Source: Luteococcus sp038433155
GTDB taxonomy: Bacteria; Actinomycetota; Actinomycetes; Propionibacteriales; Propionibacteriaceae
Assembly: GCF_038433155.1 (NCBI RefSeq)
Contig: NZ_JBCDMW010000019.1
Coordinates: forward strand, 1 to 64,000
Reading direction: 5' to 3'
DNA: 64,000 nt
Made by a program: the position numbers and the translations under genes. Below are positions 16,519 to 25,295 of the stretch, piece after piece (position 1 is the first letter of the stretch; each line of letters starts with the position of its first letter). A model generated the notes under the pieces. It did not search any database, had not been told where the DNA came from, and was given only the letters and a program-made list of their open reading frames with translations.

Positions 16519-18240
16519 TCAGCGGCCGAACAACTGCCCCTGCACCGTGACGATGAAGGCGTTGAGGGAGTCCGGCAGGTCGGCCAGGTGCCAGTCGCCC
16601 GGGGCGTGGTACCAGTGCAGGTCCTGCCCGTCGGGGTCCACGTCATCGTCGGCCTCCACCAGCGCCTTCACCCACCGCTCCCGGCCGCCCAGCACGATGG
16701 CATAGGGCAGGATCCGGGAGAGCTCCAGGTATTCCTCCCCGGCCGGGAGCTGGTTGGTGGGCTGGGTCTGCAGCTGGGAGGCCAGGGCGGACAGGCCGGC
16801 CAGCAGCGCGGAACCGCGGGCGGTGCGTCGCGGCATCTCTTGGGCGACGATGAGGGCGCCCAGGGCCAGGGCGGTCAACGCGAAGCCGACCAGGCCGAAG
16901 CTGGTGAACAGCACCAGCAGGATGGTGCTGACAATGGCGCCGGCCAACAGCCCCCAGCCCAGCAGGGTCCAGGTGCTGCGGGTCTGCTCGGGGCTGCGGT
17001 CGAACCAGCCGCGGTGCACCACATCCTGGTAGAGCTCATGCTGCACCTCCTCCACGACGGGGGTGACGGCCTCGGAGATGGCGGAGACCGCCGCCCCCGG
17101 ACCGTCGGCGGGGGCGACGGCGTCCCGCAGCCGCTTCTCGAAGGGGCGCAGGTCTCCCTCACCGCCCTCGAGCCGCTCGAAGCTCCAGTCCGGCCCGCGG
17201 TGCACATTCTCCCGGGGCAGCTCGACGATGCGCACCCAGCCGCGCACGGCCAGGTCCAGCAGGGTCGCGGTGACGTCGATCGGATCCACCCGTTCGTCGG
17301 CGACGGTGCCGATGTGGCCGGGACGGACGTCCTGCAGCACGGTGAACCGGCTCTGGCCGGGCCCGACGGGCGTGAACTCGGCCACCGGGGTGACCTCGCG
17401 GCTGCCGGTGTCGCGGCCGGTGCGGCGGTGCAGCAGCCACAGCGCCAGACCACCCAGGAGCAACGGCAGCAGGGAGGCCAACAGGGTGTTGCGGTTGACG
17501 CTGAAGGCCCGGTCCAGGGACCAGCGGTGCTTCAGCGTGGCATTCGCCTTGACCACGTCGGAGGGCACGGCAAAGTCGATCACCGCCACCTCGCCGGCGG
17601 CGCGGGGACCGTCGGTGAAGCTGGGCTGCGGCGAGTCATGGGTGCCGCCACCGAAAGTGGTGCACGGGCTGAGGCTCTGCGGCGGCCCCGCCTCGCAGTT
17701 CACGAAGTTGATGGTGCCGGGAGTCTGCACCGTGCCGGTGACCTCCTTGACCGGGATGTTGAGGCCCTGCAGCATGGGCCACTTCACCTCGGTCCGGTTG
17801 GCGACGCCGGTCACCGCGGCACCATCCCGCGCGGCCCCCACCACGGAATAGGCCAGGGTGATCGGCTTGCCGGCGGCCTTGGCGGTGTCCACCGCGATCA
17901 ACACGTCATCGCCGTCGGTCTCCACCCGCGGCGCCAGGTCCACCGTCCCCGCCCTGGCGGTGACGTCGCTGATCTGGAAGTGGTATTCGGCCTTGTCCAG
18001 GGCGTCCTCGGTGGTATCGATCCGCTGCTCCAGAGTGGCGGGCGCGGCGCCGCCGAAGGTGATGGTCTGGGAGACCTGCAGCCGGCCGTCGGCGGCCAGC
18101 GTGCCGTCGGCCTGCACGGTGTTGCCCGTGTTGTCGGCATGCGCGGGCGGCTGGGCCAACCCGATCAGCGCCACGCTGGCGCCCAGCAGGCCAGCGGCGA
18201 TCCTTCGGGCGACGGGGATGCGGCAAGGAAGTGCTGACAC
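16519..18240 (-). CDS. DUF2207-domain membrane protein
   Basis: 573 residues. A signal peptide (RRIAAGLLGASVALIGLAQPPAHA) leads into a beta-rich extracellular domain of about 250 residues starting TVQADGTLAADGRLQVSQTITF, the classic DUF2207 opening. It is followed by a TM helix (LLASLLPLLLGGLALWLLH), a cytosolic winged-helix-like part (DPIDVTATLLDLAVRGW), two more TM helices and a soluble C-terminus (LSRILPYAIVLGGRERW). The function is unknown. The GTG start with GAAAGG upstream was chosen because the signal peptide begins right there; the frame continues further upstream without coding character. It is divergent from the VanZ gene. Confidence 0.85.
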   Translation of the reverse strand: MSALPCRIPVARRIAAGLLGASVALIGLAQPPAHADNTGNTVQADGTLAADGRLQVSQTITFGGAAPATLEQRIDTTEDALDKAEYHFQISDVTARAGTVDLAPRVETDGDDVLIAVDTAKAAGKPITLAYSVVGAARDGAAVTGVANRTEVKWPMLQGLNIPVKEVTGTVQTPGTINFVNCEAGPPQSLSPCTTFGGGTHDSPQPSFTDGPRAAGEVAVIDFAVPSDVVKANATLKHRWSLDRAFSVNRNTLLASLLPLLLGGLALWLLHRRTGRDTGSREVTPVAEFTPVGPGQSRFTVLQDVRPGHIGTVADERVDPIDVTATLLDLAVRGWVRIVELPRENVHRGPDWSFERLEGGEGDLRPFEKRLRDAVAPADGPGAAVSAISEAVTPVVEEVQHELYQDVVHRGWFDRSPEQTRSTWTLLGWGLLAGAIVSTILLVLFTSFGLVGFALTALALGALIVAQEMPRRTARGSALLAGLSALASQLQTQPTNQLPAGEEYLELSRILPYAIVLGGRERWVKALVEADDDVDPDGQDLHWYHAPGDWHLADLPDSLNAFIVTVQGQLFGR

Positions 18241-18348
18241 GCGCAGACCTTTCGGCTGGTGGAGGGTGGCCGACACCAGCTTTGCACAGCCTGAGGAGGG
18301 AACCGGCACGGTTGGCGTCGTGCCGTCGGTTGCGGGAATAGTGGGCGG

Positions 18349-19467
18349 GTGCTCACCAATGCCCTGAACTCCCTGCTGGTGGGTGGCGCCCTGTCCGCGC
18401 TGCTCTTCCTGCCCGTCGTCATCTGGCAGTACCGCCGCTATGGCGAGATCGCGGAGATTCGGCTGGGCCTGCTGGGCGCGCTGCTGGTCTACTGCTCCGC
18501 GCTGGTGGCCTACACCATGTTCCCGCTGCCGCAGCCGGGCACGCTGACCGAGTGGTTCTGCGCCCACCGCAAGAGCCTGAACCTGGACCCCACCGATGCC
18601 ATCACCCGGGTGCAGCGCGCCACCCGCGGGCTGGCGCCGCGGCAGGCGCTGCTGGACCACAGCGTGCTGGAACTGGTCTTCAATGTGGCGCTGTTCGTGC
18701 CGCTGGGCTGGTTCGGGCGTCGGATCGGGGAATGGCGCGTGCTCACCACGCTGCTGGTGGGGGTGGCGGTCTGCCTGCTGATCGAGCTCACGCAGTACAC
18801 CGGCGTCTACGGCATCTTCCCGTGCGCCTACCGGCTGGCCGACGTCGTGGACCTGGTGACCAACACCACCGGCACCCTGGTGGGGATCGCGCTGGCGATG
18901 CTCTTCCCCCGCCTGTTTCCCAGCACCGCCCAGCTGGAGGCCGACGCCGACCGGGCGCGGGAGGTGGACAAGGGGCGACGCTGGCTTGGCCAGGTGCTGG
19001 ATGCCGCCTACTACCTGGTGGCGCTGGCGGTCCTGGGCTTCGGCCTGGCCCTGCTGATGTCCGGGGCGGGGCTGGCCTCCCGGGAGCAGCCGGCCCTGCT
19101 GTGGCGGGCGATGATGGGGCTGGCCGACCTGCTGGCCCTGGTCTTTGCGCTGGTCTCCTTCAGCGGCGACGGCTCCTCGATGGGCCAACGCACCACCTAC
19201 CTGCGGCCGGTGCTGCACCCGGTGTTGCGCGGCGGGGGCGCCCCGTCAGGGAGGCGGCGCCTGCTGCGGCCCTTCGTCTGCCTGGTGCCAGTGGCGGTGC
19301 TGGTCTTCGGCCAGCCGACCATGGCGGGACGGATCCTTGGCCTGGCCTGGGCGGCGGTGGCGGTCCTGTCCATCCTGGTCACCCGACGCGGGCTGAGCGG
19401 CCTGGTGTGTGGTGTTGACTACGCCGACAACCGGGCGGCGGCGGCTTCGGGTCCGGTTGGCGGTTAG
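18349..19467 (+). CDS. VanZ-family membrane protein
   Basis: 372 residues with about nine hydrophobic segments. The VanZ signature is in the middle: HSVLELVFNVALFVPLGW, LLIELTQYTG and ADVVDLVTNTTGTLVGIAL. VanZ proteins give low-level teicoplanin resistance in enterococci, but most actinobacterial members have no known role. The C-terminal third adds further TM helices not seen in minimal VanZ. GTG start with an AATAGT box 6 nt upstream. It diverges from the DUF2207 gene, and the next gene follows after 9 nt. Confidence 0.8.
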   Translation: MLTNALNSLLVGGALSALLFLPVVIWQYRRYGEIAEIRLGLLGALLVYCSALVAYTMFPLPQPGTLTEWFCAHRKSLNLDPTDAITRVQRATRGLAPRQALLDHSVLELVFNVALFVPLGWFGRRIGEWRVLTTLLVGVAVCLLIELTQYTGVYGIFPCAYRLADVVDLVTNTTGTLVGIALAMLFPRLFPSTAQLEADADRAREVDKGRRWLGQVLDAAYYLVALAVLGFGLALLMSGAGLASREQPALLWRAMMGLADLLALVFALVSFSGDGSSMGQRTTYLRPVLHPVLRGGGAPSGRRRLLRPFVCLVPVAVLVFGQPTMAGRILGLAWAAVAVLSILVTRRGLSGLVCGVDYADNRAAAASGPVGG

Positions 19468-19470
19468 TCT
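19465..19470 (+). promoter_or_regulatory. -10 box of a probable leaderless promoter for the zinc peptidase gene
   Basis: TAGTCT overlapping the end of the VanZ gene, 6 nt before the GTG at 19477. Confidence 0.5.
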
Positions 19471-19476
19471 CGTGGC

Positions 19477-20754
19477 GTGACGCAACAGCCGTGGGGAAAC
19501 CAGCAGAACCCGTGGGGGCCGCCCCAGGGCAGTCCGTGGGGCCAGCAGCCGCCCCAGCAGCAGGTGTGGACCCAGCCCGGGCACCAGCCTGGTTGGGGGC
19601 AGCCGGGGTGGGGGCAGCCGCAGGCCTACCAGCGGCCCAACTACCAGTACCCCACGGGCATGCCGCCCTACCCCGGCCAGACCTATGGCCGGCCGCCCAA
19701 ACGGCGTCGCAACCCCCTGGTCACCTTCCTCAAGGCGCTCTTCCTGCTGGCCGTGCTGGGTTTCATCGCGTTGACCGTGCTGGGCTTCCTGCTCAGCTAT
19801 GCCGCCAACCAGGTGCCGGCGCCGCAGCCCACGTCGGGGGCCACCCAGCCGCTGCCCACCGACCCCAGCGACGAGCCCTCCGAGGATCCCGGCCCGGAGC
19901 CCGGGGGCCAGTCCACCACCGGGCCGGCCGCCTCGGCGCCCCCGGCGAACTACCAGAACGAGCAATACCGAGTGCCGCCGGTGGATCGCACTCCCCCGGG
20001 CCTGCCGCAACCGGAGACCTATGAGGAGGCCACGGATCTGCTGAAGGCCAATCCGCTGTACAAGACGTCGGTGCCGCGCCCGGTGCGCTGTGAGATGGCG
20101 GAGCTCAACATGTCGTCGGCCTCCCGCCAGGAGCTGACCACCCACCTGAACGAGATGATGGGCTGCCTGATGCGGGTCTGGGACCAACCCCTGACCGACG
20201 CCGGTTTCCAGGCCGTCCGGCCCAGCGTGACGGTCTATTCGGGCAGCGTCACCACCAAGTGCGGCAAGCTGCCCCGGGCCAATGCGGTCTACTGCGGGGC
20301 GGACCAGCAGGTCTACTACGCGGAGGACCTGCCCACCGTCGTGCCCCGCACCCTGCGTGATTCCCGGTTCATCACCGAGAGCGTGGTGGCCCATGAGTTC
20401 GGCCATGCGGTGCAGGCCCGCAGCGCGATCCTGGTCTCCGAGCTGGCCTGGGAGGAGAAGTCCAGCAAGTCCACGGCGCTGGAGCTGAGCCGACGTCTGG
20501 AGGTGCAGGCCGACTGCTTCGCCGGGCAGTTCCTGGGCTCGATCCAGACGTCCACCCGGATGAGCGACGAGGAACTGGCCAATGTGGCCAAGCTCTTCCA
20601 CTCGATCGGCGACGACGTCCTGACCGGCAAGCCCGGCTACGAGGGCAATCACGGCTCCGGTACCAGCCGGGTGTCGTGGACCAATGCCGGTCTGGGCAGC
20701 ACCTCGGTGGGCTCCTGCAATACCTTCACCGCCCCCAAGTCCGCGGTGCGCTGA
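19477..20754 (+). CDS. Neutral zinc metallopeptidase (YpfJ-like), membrane-anchored
   Basis: 425 residues. A Gln/Pro/Gly-rich cytosolic N-terminus of about 75 residues (repeats such as GWGQPGWGQP) is followed by one TM helix (about 81-107). A Pro/Ser/Thr linker leads to an extracellular YpfJ-type peptidase domain. The catalytic motif HEFGH is at 306-310 (ESVVAHEFGHAVQ), and the third zinc-ligand region is LEVQADCFAG. ANAVYCG and the paired cysteines suit a secreted location. Substrate unknown. Leaderless GTG start. Confidence 0.88.
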   Translation: MTQQPWGNQQNPWGPPQGSPWGQQPPQQQVWTQPGHQPGWGQPGWGQPQAYQRPNYQYPTGMPPYPGQTYGRPPKRRRNPLVTFLKALFLLAVLGFIALTVLGFLLSYAANQVPAPQPTSGATQPLPTDPSDEPSEDPGPEPGGQSTTGPAASAPPANYQNEQYRVPPVDRTPPGLPQPETYEEATDLLKANPLYKTSVPRPVRCEMAELNMSSASRQELTTHLNEMMGCLMRVWDQPLTDAGFQAVRPSVTVYSGSVTTKCGKLPRANAVYCGADQQVYYAEDLPTVVPRTLRDSRFITESVVAHEFGHAVQARSAILVSELAWEEKSSKSTALELSRRLEVQADCFAGQFLGSIQTSTRMSDEELANVAKLFHSIGDDVLTGKPGYEGNHGSGTSRVSWTNAGLGSTSVGSCNTFTAPKSAVR

Positions 20755-20773
20755 CCGACACCTGACAAGGTCA

Positions 20774-20797
20774 CGGTGTCCACAGCTGTGGACACCG
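20774..20797. promoter_or_regulatory. 24-bp perfect palindrome upstream of the PRD regulator
   Basis: CGGTGTCCACAG immediately followed by its exact complement CTGTGGACACCG, without a loop. It lies 20 nt after the zinc peptidase stop and about 77 nt before the PRD gene. Zero spacing favours a dimer-binding operator over a terminator. Each half holds GTGTCCACA, one base from the actinobacterial DnaA-box TTGTCCACA. Confidence 0.5.
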
Positions 20798-20873
20798 GAC
20801 TGCCTTCCCCCCGGAGGGCGGGGCGCATAGTTTGGCATCGTCCGTCACCGTCGACATCGAATTGAGCAGACCC

Positions 20874-22349
20874 GTGCCCAGCCAGCCACTCACCCCAGAG
20901 GCGCTGGTGCTGTACCTGTTGAAGCAGTCCGCCCACACACCGGCGGAGCTGGTGGCCGAGCACTTCGGAGTCTCGAGCAAGACCATCTACCGCTGCGTCC
21001 AGGAGATCAACGCCGCCAATGGTGAGGCCTTCGTGTCCTCCCAACGCGGCAAGGGGCTGATGATCAATCCGACGGCCACGCTGCACAGCCGGAGCCGGAC
21101 CCCCGCCGAGGTTCCGCCAGGCGGGCAGCTGCGGGCCCACGACCGTCGTCGGCGCATCCTGCGCGCCCTGCTGGACGAGTCCCCGCTGGCAATCCACATC
21201 GACGACCTGTGCGCTGATTACCAGATCAGCGAACCGCAACTACGCGCCGACGTGCACCAGCTCCAGCAGACGGTACGTCGCTACGGGCTGCAGGTGGTGC
21301 GCAGTCACCACGAGCTGGCCCTGGTGGGGGCAGAGGCCGGGGTGCGCAGCGCACTGTCCGACATGCTGCTGGTGGCCAGCATCGGCTCCTTGACGATTGC
21401 CGACACGACGCTGGAGCAGGAGGGCGAACTCGAGGACATGGCCTTCGCCCGCGCCCAGACGGACTTCGTCACGGAACTCCTCGGCTGTGCCCTGCCCTCC
21501 CCCTATGACGTGAACCTCGCCACCCACCTGTTCGTGCTGGCCAGCCGGGCGCGCCATCCCCATCACCCCGGCGAGCAGCAGGCGGTGGCCCCCTATCGGC
21601 ACCACCACCCCGTGGATGAAAACCTCTGGCGCGCCGCCGAACTGGTGCGGGCCAATGTCGAACGGCATCTGGGGCGGCCGGTGCCCGACGTCGAGGTCGA
21701 CTATCTCTATGCGTACCTTGCTTCCGCGCACCTGGTGGGGACCTCACCGGAACCGGATCGACAGGATGCTGCGGAGTCCTTCACACGACAGTTGGCCGAG
21801 CGGATGGGGCATCGCTGCAGCGTCCACTTCGCGTCGCCGAGCCTGGTCCACGATCTGTCGAGGCATGTCCGGCCGATGCTGAACCGGCTGCGTTACGGAT
21901 TGGGGGTTACCAACCCGGTCCTGGGCCAGATCCGTGAGGCCTACCCTGACCTGGTGCAGGACCTGGGCGCCGAGCTGCATGCCCTCACCCGGGAGCTGGA
22001 GCTGGCATCCCTGTCCGACGACGAGGTTGGCTTCATCGCCCTGTACTTCGCCCGCGAACTGGAGCTCAGGGCCACCCCAGTCCGGGCCCTGCTGGCCTGC
22101 GCCTCCGGTATCGGCACCGCGGAACTGCTGCGGGTGAAGATCACCCGGGCCTTCCCCGAGATCGACGTCGTCGAGGTTGCCTCGGCCAGTCGGGTTCCCA
22201 GCCTGCTCGCCAGCAAGGCCGCGATCGACCTGGTGGTGACCACGGTCCCCGTCGAGCTGCCTGGCGACCTGCCCGTGGTGGTCGTCGACGCCATGTTGTG
22301 CGAGGACAGCCAGAACCGGGTCAGGCAGGCGCTGCGCCATGTCCGGTGA
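20874..22349 (+). CDS. PRD-domain transcriptional regulator of the PTS operon (MtlR/ManR-like)
   Basis: 491 residues. Two N-terminal HTH segments (LVAEHFGVSSKTIYRCVQEI and IDDLCADYQISEPQLRADV) precede two PRD modules, with candidate phospho-histidines in NLATHLFVLASRARHPHHP and RHVRPMLNRLRYG. A C-terminal EIIB-like domain carries the cysteine of LLACASGIGTAELL. From family knowledge, PTS components phosphorylate PRD and EIIB sites to set regulator activity. The GTG at 20874 was preferred over a TTG at 20832, which would overlap a TAGTTT promoter-like box; this start is uncertain. Its last 11 bases overlap the next gene, which supplies the EIIA domain usually fused to such regulators. Confidence 0.85.
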   Translation: MPSQPLTPEALVLYLLKQSAHTPAELVAEHFGVSSKTIYRCVQEINAANGEAFVSSQRGKGLMINPTATLHSRSRTPAEVPPGGQLRAHDRRRRILRALLDESPLAIHIDDLCADYQISEPQLRADVHQLQQTVRRYGLQVVRSHHELALVGAEAGVRSALSDMLLVASIGSLTIADTTLEQEGELEDMAFARAQTDFVTELLGCALPSPYDVNLATHLFVLASRARHPHHPGEQQAVAPYRHHHPVDENLWRAAELVRANVERHLGRPVPDVEVDYLYAYLASAHLVGTSPEPDRQDAAESFTRQLAERMGHRCSVHFASPSLVHDLSRHVRPMLNRLRYGLGVTNPVLGQIREAYPDLVQDLGAELHALTRELELASLSDDEVGFIALYFARELELRATPVRALLACASGIGTAELLRVKITRAFPEIDVVEVASASRVPSLLASKAAIDLVVTTVPVELPGDLPVVVVDAMLCEDSQNRVRQALRHVR

Positions 22350-22767
22350 CTGCCTCGGCCTGGGCGTGGTCAGCGACAGCGATGCCCGCACGCCGCTGTC
22401 CGCACTCGACGACTGCGCGACCCACGCCAGCGCCCTGACCAACTGTCCGTCCGAGGTGCTGCGCACGGCACTGCGGGAACGGGAGGACCTCGGCAGCACC
22501 CGGATCGCCCCGGGGATCCACCTGCCCCATGCCGTGCTCCCCAATCTCGGACGAAGTTGCCTGGTTCTGGTCCGTCCGCGCGACCCGCAACCGGATCTGC
22601 GGCTGCTGATCGCCCTGTTCGTCGACCAGGGCGCCACCGAACCGGTCCTGGGCGCCGTTCGACGCCTGTCCCGGGCGCTCGCCGACGACGAACTGCTGGA
22701 GGAGCTGGCCACGGCACCGGCCCACCGGTGCGTCGAGCGACTCAAACCCCTGATGACCCATCCCTGA
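22339..22767 (+). CDS. Stand-alone PTS EIIA-like domain, probably the detached C-terminus of the regulator
   Basis: 142 residues of the fructose/mannitol EIIA fold. The region LREREDLGSTRIAPGIHLPHA contains His64 at the position of the phosphorylated histidine (typically IPHA). The rest is more diverged than the true EIIA at 24291. It overlaps the PRD regulator by 11 nt in another frame, so the two are translationally coupled. Since MtlR-type regulators normally end EIIB-EIIA, this looks like a split regulator. It may sense the phosphorylation state rather than carry sugar flux. Confidence 0.75.
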   Translation: MSGDCLGLGVVSDSDARTPLSALDDCATHASALTNCPSEVLRTALREREDLGSTRIAPGIHLPHAVLPNLGRSCLVLVRPRDPQPDLRLLIALFVDQGATEPVLGAVRRLSRALADDELLEELATAPAHRCVERLKPLMTHP

Positions 22768-22810
22768 CACCCCTGACAATCACCGCAGAAGATCACGCAA
22801 GGAGAACCTG

Positions 22811-24262
22811 ATGGCCAGATTCGTTGGCATCACAGCCTGTCCCACAGGCATCGCCCACACCTACATGGCAGCCGAGAAGCTGGAGGAGACCGCCCGTGCC
22901 CAGGGCGACGAGATCATCGTCGAGACACAGGGGTCGATTGGCGTCGAGAATGCCCTGAGCGCCGCGGACATTGCCGCGGCTGACGCCGTCATCATCGCCG
23001 CCGACAAGGAGATCGACACCTCGCGCTTCCCCGGGAAACGCGTCCTGCTCACCGGCGTCAAGGACGGCATCGACCGTCCGGCCGCGCTCCTGCAGGAGGC
23101 ACTGCATGCCCCGGTGCTGCACGGCGCCTCCGCGGCCGAGCCCGGCTCCGACGAGGAGACCCGGACCCATGACGGTTTCGGACATGGCCTCTACAAGGCG
23201 CTCATGAGTGGCGTCTCCCGGATGATCCCCTTCGTCGTGTGTGGCGGCATCATGATCGCCCTCGCCCTGGGCATCGGCGGCAAGCCGACCCCGGCTGGCA
23301 TGACGGTGCCGGACGACAGCTTCTGGCAGACCATCCTGCAGGTGGGCGTACTCGCCTTCTCCCTGATGGTGCCCGTGCTGGCCGGATTCATCGCCGAGGC
23401 CATCGCGGACCGTCCCGGCCTGGTGGTCGGCATGGTGGCCGGCTTCATCGCCAACAGCGGTGCCAACTTCCCGTACCTGACCACCACCGACGCCGCCGGG
23501 ACCAAGACCGGACTGAACACCGGCTTCCTCGGGGCGATCCTGATCGGCTTCCTGGCCGGCTATGTCGCCAAGGCGCTGCGCTCCATCCCCTGGCACAAGT
23601 ACCTCAAGCCCATCGTGCCCATCCTGATCATCCCGATCGTGGGCACCACCATCGTGTCGCTGCTCTACGTCTACATCTTCGGTCGGCCGCTGGCGGCACT
23701 GTTCAACGGGCTGACCCACTTCCTCGCCGGGATGTCCTCGTCGTCCATCGTCCTGCTGGCCATCATCATCGGCATGATGATCACCTTCGACATGGGCGGC
23801 CCGGTCAACAAGGTGGCCTTCCTGTTCGCCGGCGGCATGGTGGCACAGGACCACGGGGCCATCATGGGCCTGGCCGCCGCGGCCATCCCGGTGCCCCCGA
23901 TCGGGATGGGGCTGGCCACCCTGGTCCGCCGTCGCCTGTTCACCGATGCTGAGCGAGAAGCCGGCATCGCGGCTCTGTTCATGGGCATGTTCGGGATCAC
24001 GGAAGGGGCGATCCCCTTCGCCGCCGCCGACCCGGCCCGCGTCATCCCGTCCAACATGATCGGTGGGGCCGTGGCGGCCGCCGTCGCGGCCCTCTTCGGG
24101 GTGCACGACGTGGTGATGCACGGCGGGCCGATCGTCGGCGTGCTCGGGGCCGCCACCCCGGTGGTCCAGTTCTTCATCGCCATCCTCGTGGGTTCGCTGG
24201 TGACCGCCGGGCTGTCGATCATCCTGAAGGCCACCGCAGCTCGCGCCACGGCCACCCGCTGA
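22811..24262 (+). CDS. PTS fructose-family EIIBC permease
   Basis: 483 residues. An N-terminal EIIB domain has the phospho-cysteine Cys10 in ITACPTGIAHTYMAAE. A Glu/Asp/Thr linker leads to an EIIC domain with about ten membrane helices. EIIC motifs seen are GVSRMIPFVVCGGI, VAGFIANSGANFPYL, ITFDMGGPVNKVAF and GITEGAIPFAA. It imports and phosphorylates a ketose or related sugar at the membrane; fructose is the best guess but mannose-type substrates occur in the family. AAGGAG lies 6 nt upstream. No phosphofructokinase or HPr gene is adjacent, so the operon depends on proteins encoded elsewhere. Confidence 0.9.
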   Translation: MARFVGITACPTGIAHTYMAAEKLEETARAQGDEIIVETQGSIGVENALSAADIAAADAVIIAADKEIDTSRFPGKRVLLTGVKDGIDRPAALLQEALHAPVLHGASAAEPGSDEETRTHDGFGHGLYKALMSGVSRMIPFVVCGGIMIALALGIGGKPTPAGMTVPDDSFWQTILQVGVLAFSLMVPVLAGFIAEAIADRPGLVVGMVAGFIANSGANFPYLTTTDAAGTKTGLNTGFLGAILIGFLAGYVAKALRSIPWHKYLKPIVPILIIPIVGTTIVSLLYVYIFGRPLAALFNGLTHFLAGMSSSSIVLLAIIIGMMITFDMGGPVNKVAFLFAGGMVAQDHGAIMGLAAAAIPVPPIGMGLATLVRRRLFTDAEREAGIAALFMGMFGITEGAIPFAAADPARVIPSNMIGGAVAAAVAALFGVHDVVMHGGPIVGVLGAATPVVQFFIAILVGSLVTAGLSIILKATAARATATR

Positions 24263-24290
24263 ACTCCCACCTGCACGGAAAGGACCTGCC

Positions 24291-24752
24291 ATGACTCGTC
24301 TACTGGACCTGCTCGACCTCCGGTCGATGGACCTCCGGCTCACCGCAACCACCAAACAGGAGGCCATCACCCAGATGGTGGAGCTGATGGCGCGCTCCGG
24401 TGTGGTGTGTGATGCCCCCACCTACCTCGAGGCCGTCCTCGCCCGGGAGTCCGAGGGCACCACCGGCCTGGGGGATGACGTCGCCATCCCGCACGCCAAG
24501 TCCGACGGAGTGCTCCGCCCCGCGGTGGCCTTCGCCCGGGCGCCGCAGGGCATCGACTGGGGCGCGAGCGATGGGTCCCTGACCCGTCTGGTCTTCCTGA
24601 TCGGCGTCCCGGCGGCCCAGGCCGGGGACGAACACCTGCGGATCCTCGCGATGTTGGCGCGCAAGCTGGTCAACGGCCAGTTCCGCACCTCCCTGCTGGA
24701 AGCGGCCGACGAGCAGCAGGTGCGCGAGATCCTGGCCGTCGTCGGCGCCTGA
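24291..24752 (+). CDS. PTS EIIA component, fructose/mannitol type
   Basis: 153 residues with the full EIIA-Fru pattern: ESEGTTGLGDDVAIPHAKSD, phosphorylated His68, then VFLIGVPAAQAGDEHLRILAMLARKL. It passes phosphate from HPr to the EIIB domain of the preceding gene. AAGGA precedes the ATG, and the spacing of 28 nt places it in the same operon. A strong terminator ends the unit. Confidence 0.92.
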   Translation: MTRLLDLLDLRSMDLRLTATTKQEAITQMVELMARSGVVCDAPTYLEAVLARESEGTTGLGDDVAIPHAKSDGVLRPAVAFARAPQGIDWGASDGSLTRLVFLIGVPAAQAGDEHLRILAMLARKLVNGQFRTSLLEAADEQQVREILAVVGA

Positions 24753-24766
24753 GCGTTCCGACGCGT

Positions 24767-24800
24767 CAGCCCGCCCCGTCCCGCCGGACGGGGCGGGCTG
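24767..24800. terminator. Terminator between the PTS operon and ispF
   Basis: CAGCCCGCCCCGTCC paired with its exact complement around a 4-nt loop: a 15-bp GC-rich stem between convergent operons. Confidence 0.85.
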
Positions 24801-24818
24801 TCATGTCAACGGCAGAGC

Positions 24819-25295
24819 TCAGGAGGAGTAGACCAGCGCGCTCGCTATGGCGGCGACGCCCTCGCCCCGCCCCGTCAGCCCCAGCCGGTCCGTGGTGGTG
24901 CCGGCCAAGCTGACGGGGGCGCCCAGCGCCTCGCTCATCACCCGCTGGGCCTCCTCGCGTCGGGCGGCCAGCCGGGGGCGGTTGCCGATCACCTGAACGC
25001 TGACATTGCCGATCTCGAAGCCCGCGGCCCGCACCCGACGGGCGGTCTCGGTCAGGAAGGCGACGCCGCTGGCCCCGGCCCATTCCGGTTCGCTGGTGCC
25101 ATAGTTCGATCCCAGGTCGCCCAGCCCCGCCGCCCCCAGCAAGGCGTCGCAGATGGCGTGGCAGGCCACGTCCCCGTCGGAGTGCCCGGCCAGCCCCCTG
25201 GGCTCGTCGGGGAAATGGAGGCCGGCGCAGTGCATCGCGGCACCCTCGGCCAGTTGGTGCACGTCGGTGCCGATTCCGGTGCGGAAGGGGATCAT
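24819..25295 (-). CDS. ispF: 2-C-methyl-D-erythritol 2,4-cyclodiphosphate synthase
   Basis: 158 residues, normal length. It carries out the fifth step of the MEP isoprenoid pathway, cyclising CDP-ME 2-phosphate. Metal ligands are Asp11 and His13 (GTDVHQL) and His46 (CHAICDALLGA), with GHSDGDV between. LGLTGRGEGVAAIA is the C-terminal signature. Its ATG overlaps the TGA of ispD (ATGA), so IspD and IspF are coupled. Start chosen at MIPFRTGIG; the frame upstream belongs to ispD in another phase. Confidence 0.96.
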   Translation of the reverse strand: MIPFRTGIGTDVHQLAEGAAMHCAGLHFPDEPRGLAGHSDGDVACHAICDALLGAAGLGDLGSNYGTSEPEWAGASGVAFLTETARRVRAAGFEIGNVSVQVIGNRPRLAARREEAQRVMSEALGAPVSLAGTTTDRLGLTGRGEGVAAIASALVYSS

